A DNA stretch of 64,000 nucleotides from Paenibacillus sp. PK3_47 (GTDB lineage Bacteria; Bacillota; Bacilli; Paenibacillales; Paenibacillaceae). Every line of letters begins with the position of its first letter. Position 1 is the first letter of the stretch. The notes beneath the pieces were generated by a model. The model had not been told where the DNA came from and made no database searches. It saw only the letters and a list, made by a program, of their open reading frames with translations. Both the position numbers and the translations under genes were made by a program. Location: contig NZ_CP026029.1 in NCBI RefSeq assembly GCF_023520895.1, positions 5,828,001 to 5,892,000 on the forward strand, given 5' to 3'. Shown one piece after another: positions 33,650 to 42,124 of the stretch.

Positions 33650-35098
33650 ATGGCGGCAAGCATACTGGACTATATCAAAGAGGAGTTGGCGGGAAGCAGC
33701 GACGTTGTATACCAGTCCATCAATGTATACGGCCATGCCTGTATGCTGATCTATATTCCTTCTATAGTAGACACGTTAAGCATGCAGGAGTATGTCTCCA
33801 CACCGCTTAAATCAGAAGCGAATTCTGAGCCGGACTGGCCGAAGTTTCTCGAACGCCTGGACAGGGGATCGGCTTTTGCCATTCCTTATGTCAAGGTCTA
33901 CGAGGTGAAGAGAGCGGTTGAACTGATCGTCAGCGGCAATGCCTTGCTCTGTATCGATGGGCTGCCCTGTATGTATTATTTTGAAATCATCCATTATCAG
34001 AAAAGAGCGGTCTCCGAATCCCAGAATGAGCTGGTAGTCATTGGTCCGCAGGAAGCATTCATTGAAGATATAGACACCAATCTGTCGCTTTTAAGACACA
34101 TAATCAAACATGCAGATCTGAAAACCAAACATTTCAGCATCGGTAAATACACGAAAACGGACGTATATCTTATATACATTGAAGGCCTCTACAATCCGCA
34201 AACGCTTGAAGAAATCCAGACTTCACTGGAAGACATTTCGATAGACGGCATATTAGGGATCAGCTATCTGGCAGAGCATATGAAGCAGGGGCATTTCTCG
34301 CCTTTTCCGTTATTTCAGTATACAGAGCGCCCCGATTCGGTAGCTGCCTCCTTAATGGAGGGAAGAATCGGCATGCTGATGGACGGGACCCCTTCCGCTT
34401 TGCTGACTCCAGTCACCTTTATGTCACTGCTGCAGTCATCGGAAGACTATTACCAGAGCTTCTATGCGGGCAGCTGGGTCCGGATCGTCAGGTTATTTTT
34501 CTCCATGCTGTCTCTGGTTCTGCCTTCTCTGTATGTAGCCATCACGACCTTTCATTCACAGATCATTCCATCCAATCTTCTGCTCACCATCGCGTCAGCC
34601 AGAGAGAATATTCCGTTCTCGGCATTAACCGAAGCGCTCATCATGGAACTGACCTTCGAGGCATTAAGAGAAGCAGGGACACGTATCCCGAAACCGGTCG
34701 GACAGACCGTATCCATTATCGGCGGTATTGTTATCGGACAGGCTGCCGTCCAGGCGGGAATTGTCTCGGCTCCAATGGTCATCGTGGTGTCGATTACAGG
34801 GATCGCTTCGTACATTATTCCCCATATGGAGCTGGGTCTGATCTTCAGGCTACTGCGCTTTGCACTGCTTATTCTTGGAGGCACGATGGGGCTGCTCGGC
34901 GTTATTGTTGCTGTTTTTGTAACCTATGGCCATCTGGCAAATATGCGTTCTTACGGTACACCTTTTCTGCAGCCGATTGCACCGCTTGTGTTCCGGGACT
35001 GGAAAGATACCTTTATCCGTGTCCCTTCACAGTATATGAACAAACGCAGCACCTCCTTTACCAACCGCAAAAATGACAGGAGGCAGAAGAAGCAATGA
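33650..35098 (+). CDS. Spore germinant receptor subunit A (GerAA type)
   Basis: A 482-aa GerA-family A subunit of the spore inner membrane. An N-terminal hydrophilic region (~1-260) holds the conserved blocks SGNALLCIDG and EGRIGMLMDGTPSALLTPVTF; five or so membrane segments follow (RLFFSMLSLVLPSLYVAI onward), with IGGIVIGQAAVQAGIVSAPMVIVV typical of the family. The ATG at 33650 has AAGGAGG 8-9 bases upstream. Its stop overlaps the C subunit start by 4 bases. It works with the C and B subunits downstream to sense a germinant; the ligand cannot be deduced. Confidence 0.94.
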   Translation: MAASILDYIKEELAGSSDVVYQSINVYGHACMLIYIPSIVDTLSMQEYVSTPLKSEANSEPDWPKFLERLDRGSAFAIPYVKVYEVKRAVELIVSGNALLCIDGLPCMYYFEIIHYQKRAVSESQNELVVIGPQEAFIEDIDTNLSLLRHIIKHADLKTKHFSIGKYTKTDVYLIYIEGLYNPQTLEEIQTSLEDISIDGILGISYLAEHMKQGHFSPFPLFQYTERPDSVAASLMEGRIGMLMDGTPSALLTPVTFMSLLQSSEDYYQSFYAGSWVRIVRLFFSMLSLVLPSLYVAITTFHSQIIPSNLLLTIASARENIPFSALTEALIMELTFEALREAGTRIPKPVGQTVSIIGGIVIGQAAVQAGIVSAPMVIVVSITGIASYIIPHMELGLIFRLLRFALLILGGTMGLLGVIVAVFVTYGHLANMRSYGTPFLQPIAPLVFRDWKDTFIRVPSQYMNKRSTSFTNRKNDRRQKKQ

Positions 35099-36249
35099 AG
35101 CCTCTGAAGATTGCCCTCTGCCTGATTTTGCTGCTGAATCTGACCGGCTGCTGGTCCAAGCTCGAGCTGGATGAGTTAACGTTTATCTTCGGCATGTACA
35201 TAGATTCAGGCAAAGAACCGGGAACGGTGGAGGTATCGATCAATGCGCCTTTGCCGAACCGTCTGTTATCCAGCACGCAATCCGGCGGTTCGCAGGGGAA
35301 AAGTTATTCTCTGGTTACAAAGACTGCTCCAACCATTACAGATGCTGTCATCATGATTCAAAAGGACCTGTCACGCCGCCTGGAGATTTCGCATATTAAG
35401 GCTGTAGTCATCGGCAAAGAGTATGCAGAGCAAGGCATCAGTGAAGTTCTCGACTGGTTCAAAAGACAGCCGGAATTTCCCATTGGAACCTATATTATGG
35501 CCGCTCCGGGAAAAGCTAAGGAAATCGCCAAGCTGTCCCCGGTCTTTGAGCAATTGCCGGATCAGGTGCTGATGGATTTCTCCAGCCAGAATCTGACCTT
35601 TGCCACGACCGTAAGAAGCTGCCTTCTTGCTGAAGCGAACAATATGGGGTATGCGATGAACTACTTGTCTTTCGGAGAAAACCCTGATGTGAAGGAGCAG
35701 GGCGAACCGCTGAAATGGGCAGGCGTTCAGGGGGTGATGCTGTTCCGCAAAGCGGCCATGCGGCAGGTCCTTAATACGGAAGACAGCCGGTCTCTGGCCT
35801 GGGCCGCAGGGAATGTTGCAGGGCATGTTGCGCTGCCGATGTACACTGTGAAATGGGAAGAGGATGGCAAGGGGACAGCCAGTGCGCTCTTTTACTCAAA
35901 TCATGCATCCAAAAAGGTAAAGATGAGCAGTGACGGGCCCGTATTCTACATTAAATTAAAAGGTAAAGCCAGCATTACCTATTTCAGGGATGCAGAGGGG
36001 CACGGCGCCAATGAAAAGAGTGGGGTTATTTTGCAAAAGCTTCGCGAAAAGGTCATAGCCGACGTCACTCGTTCTATTAAGGCTACCCAGAAAGCAGGTG
36101 CGGATGTGCTGCAGCTCGGCATGCTTATGGAATGGAACCATCCTGCGGAATGGAAGAAGCTTCAGGAGAAGTGGGATGAGGAGTACCGTGAGGCCCAAAT
36201 TGTGGTCAGTGCTGATCTGAGCATAGAAGATTTCGGGTCTGTAAAATAA
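35095..36249 (+). CDS. Spore germinant receptor lipoprotein subunit C (Ger(x)C)
   Basis: A 384-aa lipoprotein: signal LKIALCLILLLNLTGCW with lipobox LTGC, then the GerC blocks KLELDELTFIFGMYID and DLSRRLEISHIKAVVIGKEYAEQG. The C-terminal half (KLREKVIADVTRSIKATQKAGADVL and EWKKLQEKWDEEYREAQI) matches domain 3 of GerBC-type proteins. It overlaps the A subunit gene by 4 bases and precedes the B subunit by 21 bases, so the order is A-C-B. Confidence 0.94.
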   Translation: MKPLKIALCLILLLNLTGCWSKLELDELTFIFGMYIDSGKEPGTVEVSINAPLPNRLLSSTQSGGSQGKSYSLVTKTAPTITDAVIMIQKDLSRRLEISHIKAVVIGKEYAEQGISEVLDWFKRQPEFPIGTYIMAAPGKAKEIAKLSPVFEQLPDQVLMDFSSQNLTFATTVRSCLLAEANNMGYAMNYLSFGENPDVKEQGEPLKWAGVQGVMLFRKAAMRQVLNTEDSRSLAWAAGNVAGHVALPMYTVKWEEDGKGTASALFYSNHASKKVKMSSDGPVFYIKLKGKASITYFRDAEGHGANEKSGVILQKLREKVIADVTRSIKATQKAGADVLQLGMLMEWNHPAEWKKLQEKWDEEYREAQIVVSADLSIEDFGSVK

Positions 36250-36270
36250 GACGTACGCAAAGGAGCCGCT

Positions 36271-37362
36271 ATGCGCACAACCAATTGGCAGATGTTCCGT
36301 TTCAGTGTTGTTTTCTTCAATTCGCAGACAACGATTTTCCTCGTTCCGATTCTGGTGTCCAGCTCCGGTTATCAGGGTTGGATCTCTCTTATAGGGGGGT
36401 GCTGCCTGGGATTGGTCCTATTATTCTTTACCATGAAATTAGGAAGTCTGAAGACGGATCAGGCCTGGGTGGACTTCGGCAAAGCGATTATGGGTAAATG
36501 GGTACACAAACTGCTGGTGCTTCTGCTGCTCTGCTGGTGCGTATATTATTCTTCCTATGATATTGAGAACTTCGTCCTCTTCTTCGGCTCCAACTACATG
36601 CGGGGCACTCCGCCTCTCTTCATCCAGATTGTAATCGGGCTGGTCATTATGTACACGGCCTCACTCGGATTAGCAACCATCGTATATATGACGGACGGGA
36701 TATTTTTGATTATACTGGTCGCCACCATTTTCACGTTATATCTGTTTACACCCAATGCTGATTTTACCATGCTTCCCGCGTTTATCCACCATTTTGATCC
36801 CGGTCTCGCTCTGAAGGATACCCTCACTGTAACCTCCTGGTTCTCGGAATGGGTGGTATTTCTGTTTGTGGCGCCTGAGCTTAAAATCAACGGTAAAATG
36901 CTGAAGAAGCTGATGGTCGCTCAGCTCTGCATTACTTTTACAGTCCTGATGGGGTGGATATTTACGATTTTGAATTTTGGCCCGCACCTCGGGAAAGAGC
37001 TAAGGTATCCGTTTCTGGAAATGGTGCGCAGCTCCTCCCATGACAGCATTATTGGTAATATGGACCCGATTCTGATTGGCCTTTGGTCCTTCTCCATGTT
37101 CATTCACAGCGCCTTTTTAATCTATGTCGCCTATAAATGCGCGCTGCACCTGTTGAACCGGAAAGGGAAAAAATATGTGATTCCTGTACTGACTGTGTGT
37201 TCGATTACCCTGGCTTACCTGTACTCCCGTAATATTACGAAGTATTTTAGTGATTTCTCATCTGCTGCTGCCGTAATATTCTGGCTGGTGGTGGAGTGTA
37301 TTCCCGTATATTACATAGCTGTGGCTTATGTGCGTTCAAAAATAAACGCGGCACCTAAATAG
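36271..37362 (+). CDS. Spore germinant receptor permease subunit B (GerAB type)
   Basis: A 363-aa integral membrane protein with about ten hydrophobic segments, of the amino-acid/polyamine/organocation transporter fold used by GerAB ligand-binding subunits. The family blocks WVDFGKAIMGKWVHKLLVLLL and LTVTSWFSEWVVFLFVAPE are visible. AAAGGAG precedes the ATG at 36271. It is the last gene of the receptor operon; no D subunit is present. Confidence 0.92.
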   Translation: MRTTNWQMFRFSVVFFNSQTTIFLVPILVSSSGYQGWISLIGGCCLGLVLLFFTMKLGSLKTDQAWVDFGKAIMGKWVHKLLVLLLLCWCVYYSSYDIENFVLFFGSNYMRGTPPLFIQIVIGLVIMYTASLGLATIVYMTDGIFLIILVATIFTLYLFTPNADFTMLPAFIHHFDPGLALKDTLTVTSWFSEWVVFLFVAPELKINGKMLKKLMVAQLCITFTVLMGWIFTILNFGPHLGKELRYPFLEMVRSSSHDSIIGNMDPILIGLWSFSMFIHSAFLIYVAYKCALHLLNRKGKKYVIPVLTVCSITLAYLYSRNITKYFSDFSSAAAVIFWLVVECIPVYYIAVAYVRSKINAAPK

Positions 37363-37456
37363 TGCTGCGGTTTACTTAATTACTAAATGGAGGCGCTTTC
37401 TGGTATGATAGACCTAAAGTACATACCTAAATTCGTTGATTGGATGGTGAGCCTTC

Positions 37457-38434
37457 ATGAATCTGCAGGAAGCGAAGGAACTGGTAGAATTGATAAGAAT
37501 GAATCTGGCCAAAGTCATTGTCGGAAAAAAAGAAGGGGTAGACCTGCTGCTGACCGCGCTGCTGGCGAATGGCCATGTGCTGCTGGAGGATGTTCCGGGC
37601 ACCGGTAAAACGCTGCTGGCCAAGACACTGGCCCGCTCGCTGGACTGCAGTTTCAAAAGAATCCAGTTTACACCGGACCTGCTGCCTTCGGATTTGAGCG
37701 GCATCAACTACTATAATCAGCAGACCGGAGAATTTCAGTTCCGGCCCGGTCCGGTGTTTGCCAGCATTCTGCTGGCTGACGAGATTAACCGGGCAACGCC
37801 CCGCACCCAGTCGAGCCTGCTGGAATGTATGGAGGAACGGCAGATTACGATTGACGGGGTCACTCATGAGCTTGAGGCACCTTTTCTGGTAATTGCCACG
37901 CAGAATCCGATAGACAGCCAGGGAACCTTTCCCCTTCCGGAAGCACAGCTGGACCGGTTCCTCTTAAGGATTATGACAGGTTATCCTTCCTTCGATGAAG
38001 GAGTTCACATTCTGCAGCGGTTCCGGCAGAACAACCCGCTGCAGGATACCCAGCCTGTGGCGACATCCCGTCAGATCCAAGATATCCAGCAGCTGACTAC
38101 GGCTGTTACAGTCAGCGACGATTTGCTGGCTTACATGATCCGGATTGTTGAAGCAACCCGGAAAGCTCCGGCTGTCAAGCTGGGCGCAAGTCCACGCGCC
38201 GGATTCTCTCTGCTCCGCGCTTCCCAGGGCTATGCCCTGATTCAAGGCCGGAATTATGTCATTCCGGATGATGTCAAGGCGGTGGCCGCTCCGGTCCTGG
38301 CCCACCGTCTGCTGCTGCAGCGCGGACCCGGCTCCCGGGAAGGCCAGGCGGCAGAGGTTGTGGAGCAGATCCTCCGGGAAGTGGAGGTTCCGGCGGAACC
38401 TGCAGTGGCTGCAAGGGGCGGAAGGGGAGACTAA
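37457..38434 (+). CDS. MoxR family AAA ATPase
   Basis: A 325-aa AAA+ ATPase with Walker A EDVPGTGKTLLAKTLA, Walker B ILLADEINRATPRTQSSLLE, sensor 1 VIATQNPIDSQGTFPLPEAQLDRF and arginine finger region. MoxR proteins act as chaperones that ready partner proteins. It starts an operon with DUF58 and a membrane DUF4129-like protein, a common trio in Gram-positives often ending in a transglutaminase, which is missing here. The start at 37457 fits the family beginning. Confidence 0.93.
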   Translation: MNLQEAKELVELIRMNLAKVIVGKKEGVDLLLTALLANGHVLLEDVPGTGKTLLAKTLARSLDCSFKRIQFTPDLLPSDLSGINYYNQQTGEFQFRPGPVFASILLADEINRATPRTQSSLLECMEERQITIDGVTHELEAPFLVIATQNPIDSQGTFPLPEAQLDRFLLRIMTGYPSFDEGVHILQRFRQNNPLQDTQPVATSRQIQDIQQLTTAVTVSDDLLAYMIRIVEATRKAPAVKLGASPRAGFSLLRASQGYALIQGRNYVIPDDVKAVAAPVLAHRLLLQRGPGSREGQAAEVVEQILREVEVPAEPAVAARGGRGD

Positions 38435-38437
38435 GAC

Positions 38438-39529
38438 ATGTCGCTTCCCTGGTTTATTATCACTACACTTCTATTATTGATGGTTATTTACGTTATTTAT
38501 GACCGGAATACGTTCAAGAAAGTCCGCTACACCCGTTATTTCTCGGAATCCTCCGTTTATGAAGGAGGACAGCTGGAGATGGTTGAAGAGATTACCAACG
38601 GCAAGCTGCTTCCGCTTCCCTGGCTGAGGCTTGAATCCAGTATTTCGAGCGGCCTTACGTTCGGCAACCAGGAGAATTTTGGCGTCAGTACAGGACAAAT
38701 CTACCAGAATCATGTCAGCCTGTTTTCTTTGAAATCTTACCGTCATATTAAACGCCGTCATTTGATTACCTGTCCGCAGCGGGGACTCTTCCGGCTGGAT
38801 TCCGTTACGATGACAGCAGGAGATCCGTTTGGCGTCAGCCGCAGGAGCCAGACTTTCCCGCTGCAGCTTGAGCTGCTGGTCTATCCGGGAATGGCCGATT
38901 TCAATGACCTTCCGCTGCCGGTCCACAGCTGGCTCGGTGAACTTCCTGTGAAGAGATGGATTGTCGAAGATCCCTTTCTTACAGCAGGAACCCGGGAATA
39001 TATGCCCGGGGATTCGCTGGGTTCCATCAACTGGAAGGCAACGGCCCGCACAGGCTCCATGCAGGTGCACCGGAAGGATTATACAGCGGATTCACGCCTT
39101 ATTATCTGCATTAACGTAGAAGACAGCGATTCGATGTGGAGAACGGTGAACAATGCAGAACGGATTGAATGGGGCATAAGGTGTGCAGCTGCAGTAGGGG
39201 AGTATGCCATGGGTCACGGCATTGAGACAGGACTGTTAAGCAATGGAAGACTGGATGGAGGAGGGGCAAGAGAGCCTGTGTCAGCCCGTTCTCTTGGCAG
39301 TCTGGAAGAGCTGATGGGACTGCTGGCCTGTCTGAATCTGGACAGAACCATTCCAATGTCCAGCCTTCTGGAGCTGGAAACCGAAAGCGGCAGCAGCAAT
39401 AACGATTATCTTATCATTACCTCTCACAGGGGAAATGAGCTGCAGCAAGCGGTTGAGCAGCTGAAAATGCTGGGCAACGGCGTGGAGTGGCTGGATATTA
39501 CGGATACGGGGAGGGTGGTCGGCGCATGA
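38438..39529 (+). CDS. DUF58 domain protein
   Basis: A 363-aa protein with one N-terminal membrane segment (WFIITTLLLLMVIYVIYD) and a DUF58 core, LTAGTREYMPGDSLGSINWKATARTGSMQVHRK, followed by a von Willebrand A-like region. It follows the MoxR gene by 3 bases and overlaps the next gene by 4 bases. MoxR-DUF58 pairs are thought to assemble or remodel envelope protein complexes; the target is unknown. Confidence 0.9.
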   Translation: MSLPWFIITTLLLLMVIYVIYDRNTFKKVRYTRYFSESSVYEGGQLEMVEEITNGKLLPLPWLRLESSISSGLTFGNQENFGVSTGQIYQNHVSLFSLKSYRHIKRRHLITCPQRGLFRLDSVTMTAGDPFGVSRRSQTFPLQLELLVYPGMADFNDLPLPVHSWLGELPVKRWIVEDPFLTAGTREYMPGDSLGSINWKATARTGSMQVHRKDYTADSRLIICINVEDSDSMWRTVNNAERIEWGIRCAAAVGEYAMGHGIETGLLSNGRLDGGGAREPVSARSLGSLEELMGLLACLNLDRTIPMSSLLELETESGSSNNDYLIITSHRGNELQQAVEQLKMLGNGVEWLDITDTGRVVGA

Positions 39530-40854
39530 AGCCCCGGATGTCTCCTTACATCAGTACCACTATAAGATTATGGGCTGCCAGTATTGTGGAATGGCTGTTT
39601 TTTATCCCGGCATGGCTCGTGCTGCAGACGTATTTCGAGTCAGGCAATCCCGTCATTCCCTGGATGTACACATTGCCGTTGCTGTCGTTGGCAGGTGTGC
39701 TGCTGCGGCATTACTGCAACCGCCGGTGGAAGCAGTTCCCTGTCTCATTATTGGCCGGAGCCGCCGCCGGTATGCTGACTGCCGGCTGGTCTCTCTATGC
39801 AATTCCTTTAATAGCAGCAAATTGTACCGCGGTATTTATGGGATTAACCATAAGCTCCCGGAGTAACCGCTTCAGATTGTTTTTGACCGGATTAGGTTTA
39901 TATTTAGCCGCAGCCATCGCATTCCAGCGGATCCCGCTGCTGGAGCCTCATCTGGGCTTCATCACCTGGACCGGCAGCCTGTGCCTTGTGCTGATGCTGC
40001 TGGATACGAATACCAGCTATCTCCGTTACAGTTCTTATGCCGGAGAAACGGCACGCTTGCCGGCAGGCATTCAGCGGCTGAACCGGATGTATGTAATAGG
40101 GTTCATTGCCGCCGCGGCTGCACTGGCCGCCGGCGGAGCCAAAATTATAGCTGCGCTGTTCGTAGGGGTTCTCGGTGCCATTCTAAAGTTTTTCAGCCTG
40201 CTGAGCGGCTTGTTCACTCAGGAAGAAGTTTCACCCGCTCCAGCTCCACAGGCTGGAATTCAGGAAATGCTGGCCAGCGAAGTCAAGGAACCCGGCATCC
40301 TGGCCCTTATCTTTGATATCCTGCTGTATGTTATTGGAGGAGCAGCAGGTATTGCCATCCTTTATTTCCTTCTCCGGTGGCTGTACAGGAATTCAGGCGG
40401 TCTGTTCCGCAGAGCGGTGGACAAGCTGCTGGCTATGCTGCGCAGAGAGACCCTAACGGAGACATCCCCTTACCGTGATGAAGAGCAGAGTATCTTCACC
40501 TGGGAGAAAACAATCCAGGACTTCCGCAATTACTGGAAGGACCGGATCCCGGGGAAGCGAAGAGACCGGTGGGAGAGTATGAACGGGGAGCGGGAGCGGG
40601 CCCGCTGGCTGTACCGCCAGTGGCTTAACGCCAGAAGGACCGAAGGTTATGAAGCAAAGGGATATCTGACACCCCGGGAGACCGGTAAGGATGTAGCACA
40701 GTGGTCCGGAAGCAGAGCGAAGCAGCGCAAGGGAAGCATTGGTGCCGGGGCCGAGTCAGAAGAATTGCTCAGGCTTTATAACCAGGCCAGGTATGGCGGC
40801 GAGGAACCCGGCTCCGGGGAGATTATACAGCTTAAAGACAAAATGAAATTTTAA
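39526..40854 (+). CDS. Membrane protein with DUF4129-like C-terminus
   Basis: A 442-aa protein with about five membrane segments in the first ~205 residues, another at ~265-290 and a charged cytoplasmic C-terminus (~330-442). The tail, with YRQWLNARRTEGYEAKGYLTPRETGKD and EELLRLYNQARYGGEEPG, resembles DUF4129, which usually closes transglutaminase proteins in MoxR operons; here the transglutaminase core itself is absent. ATGA overlap with the DUF58 gene fixes the start at 39526. Confidence 0.78.
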   Translation: MKPRMSPYISTTIRLWAASIVEWLFFIPAWLVLQTYFESGNPVIPWMYTLPLLSLAGVLLRHYCNRRWKQFPVSLLAGAAAGMLTAGWSLYAIPLIAANCTAVFMGLTISSRSNRFRLFLTGLGLYLAAAIAFQRIPLLEPHLGFITWTGSLCLVLMLLDTNTSYLRYSSYAGETARLPAGIQRLNRMYVIGFIAAAAALAAGGAKIIAALFVGVLGAILKFFSLLSGLFTQEEVSPAPAPQAGIQEMLASEVKEPGILALIFDILLYVIGGAAGIAILYFLLRWLYRNSGGLFRRAVDKLLAMLRRETLTETSPYRDEEQSIFTWEKTIQDFRNYWKDRIPGKRRDRWESMNGERERARWLYRQWLNARRTEGYEAKGYLTPRETGKDVAQWSGSRAKQRKGSIGAGAESEELLRLYNQARYGGEEPGSGEIIQLKDKMKF

Positions 40855-40892
40855 GATGCCGCCATTAAGCGTCAGATGTCTCATGCAGACGC

Positions 40893-41219
40893 TCAGAACA
40901 GCAGACGCAGCAGCATAAGCGAGAGAATCCCTGTAATTACCGTACCGAGCAGGCTGCGGGTTTTGACCGCGATCCAAAAGGTCGGAACCGCAGCTATCAG
41001 CTCCACGTTGGCAGACAACGTCTGGAACCGGCCGTCTTCAATGAACAGCTCCTGGGCAATGAGTGCAGACATGACGGCAACCGGTACATAATTTAACCAG
41101 CGCATCCCCCATTCAGGGATCGTTATCCGGCTGAGCAGCATCAGCGGAACAACCCGGGGGATGAAGGTAACCAGTGCTGCACCGACAATAATCAGGAATA
41201 TATCCGGTCTTACTTCCAT
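40893..41219 (-). CDS. azlD: AzlD family branched-chain amino acid exporter subunit
   Basis: A 108-aa protein with three to four membrane segments: IFLIIVGAALVTFIPRVVPLMLL, the conserved NYVPVAVMSALIAQELF and a final hydrophobic helix. AzlC and AzlD form the small two-protein exporter for leucine, isoleucine and valine analogues. The ATG at 41219 overlaps the end of azlC by 10 bases; longer frames into azlC are antisense-like and rejected. Confidence 0.9.
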   Translation of the reverse strand: MEVRPDIFLIIVGAALVTFIPRVVPLMLLSRITIPEWGMRWLNYVPVAVMSALIAQELFIEDGRFQTLSANVELIAAVPTFWIAVKTRSLLGTVITGILSLMLLRLLF

Positions 41220-41944
41220 TTTTCCATCACCATTCCTATCGTAGAAGCTATAACTGTTGCTGCAATTACACCCATGCTCGGGGACCACAGGATGGATATG
41301 CCGACTGCAATGAGAATAGAGATCCCTCCGACAGTAATATCCAATATGTACTTGCTTCTGCTCATAACCGTCAGTACGAGCAGGCCGATGAACATCGCAG
41401 GCAGGGCGAAATCGAGTCCCCACTGCTCCGGATTGGTAATCCACTGCCCGAGATATGCGCCGGCCAGGTTGGCAGCAATCCAGTTCAGATAAGCAGTAAT
41501 GTTGAGGCCGTGCATCCACTTCTCGCTGATGTTCTTTTTTCGGGCGCTTGCCTGTATGGCGACACCAAAGGTCTCGTCGGTAAGCAGAGCGCCGATCAGC
41601 AGATTCCTGAACGGTGTCAGGTGGCGGAAATAAGGGGACAGGGCGGCACTGAGCAGCAAATGCCGCAGATTGACGAACAGGATGGTAATGATAATTCCGG
41701 AAATGGTGCTTCCGGCAGCAATCATACCTGCAGCAATGAACTGCGCCGACCCGGCGTATAGAATGATAGAGAGCAGGGCTATTTCAGCAATGCTGAGCCC
41801 GGCGGTTTTCTCAACAACTCCGGCGGCGAAGCCGATGCTTAAATAGCCCAGCAGTGTAGGCAGGCAATCCTTAACGCCGCGCAAAAAGCTGTCGTCACTC
41901 CCCTGAGCTGCAGGGAGATCACCTTGTGCAGATTCCAGCTTCAT
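41210..41944 (-). CDS. azlC: AzlC family branched-chain amino acid exporter
   Basis: A 244-aa membrane protein with about seven hydrophobic segments and the AzlC signature IGFAAGVVEKTAGLSIAEIALLSIILYAGSAQF and NLRHLLLSAALSP. ATG 41944 is chosen since AGGAGG lies 9 bases upstream; GTG 41953 directly abuts that site. It is co-transcribed with the overlapping azlD. No Lrp-type regulator is adjacent. Confidence 0.92.
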   Translation of the reverse strand: MKLESAQGDLPAAQGSDDSFLRGVKDCLPTLLGYLSIGFAAGVVEKTAGLSIAEIALLSIILYAGSAQFIAAGMIAAGSTISGIIITILFVNLRHLLLSAALSPYFRHLTPFRNLLIGALLTDETFGVAIQASARKKNISEKWMHGLNITAYLNWIAANLAGAYLGQWITNPEQWGLDFALPAMFIGLLVLTVMSRSKYILDITVGGISILIAVGISILWSPSMGVIAATVIASTIGMVMEKWK

Positions 41945-42069
41945 ATGCTGCACCTCCTAGAATGAATTTAATATAGTCCCGTTACAGGCAGATTAGCTTA
42001 ATATCATATAATTTGCGGAGTAATGCAAGAGGTATAAGCAAAAAAATAAAGGTAATTTCAGCTAACATG

Positions 42070-42110
42070 CAAATGGTCCCGCTGCAGCACGCTCTGCAGG
42101 GGACCATTTG
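42070..42110. terminator. Long hairpin between GH42 and azlC genes
   Basis: Arms caaatggtccc and gggaccatttg (11 bp) with an inner gctgcag/ctgcag pairing. It lies just after the GH42 stop on the minus strand and upstream of azlC's promoter side; the T run is weak, so termination strength is uncertain. Confidence 0.55.
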
Positions 42111-42124
42111 TTATAGGTCTTACT

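Noticed and set aside
40893-41519. 208-aa frame covering azlD
   Set aside because: The first 100 residues are a shadow of azlC; the real AzlD begins at 41219.
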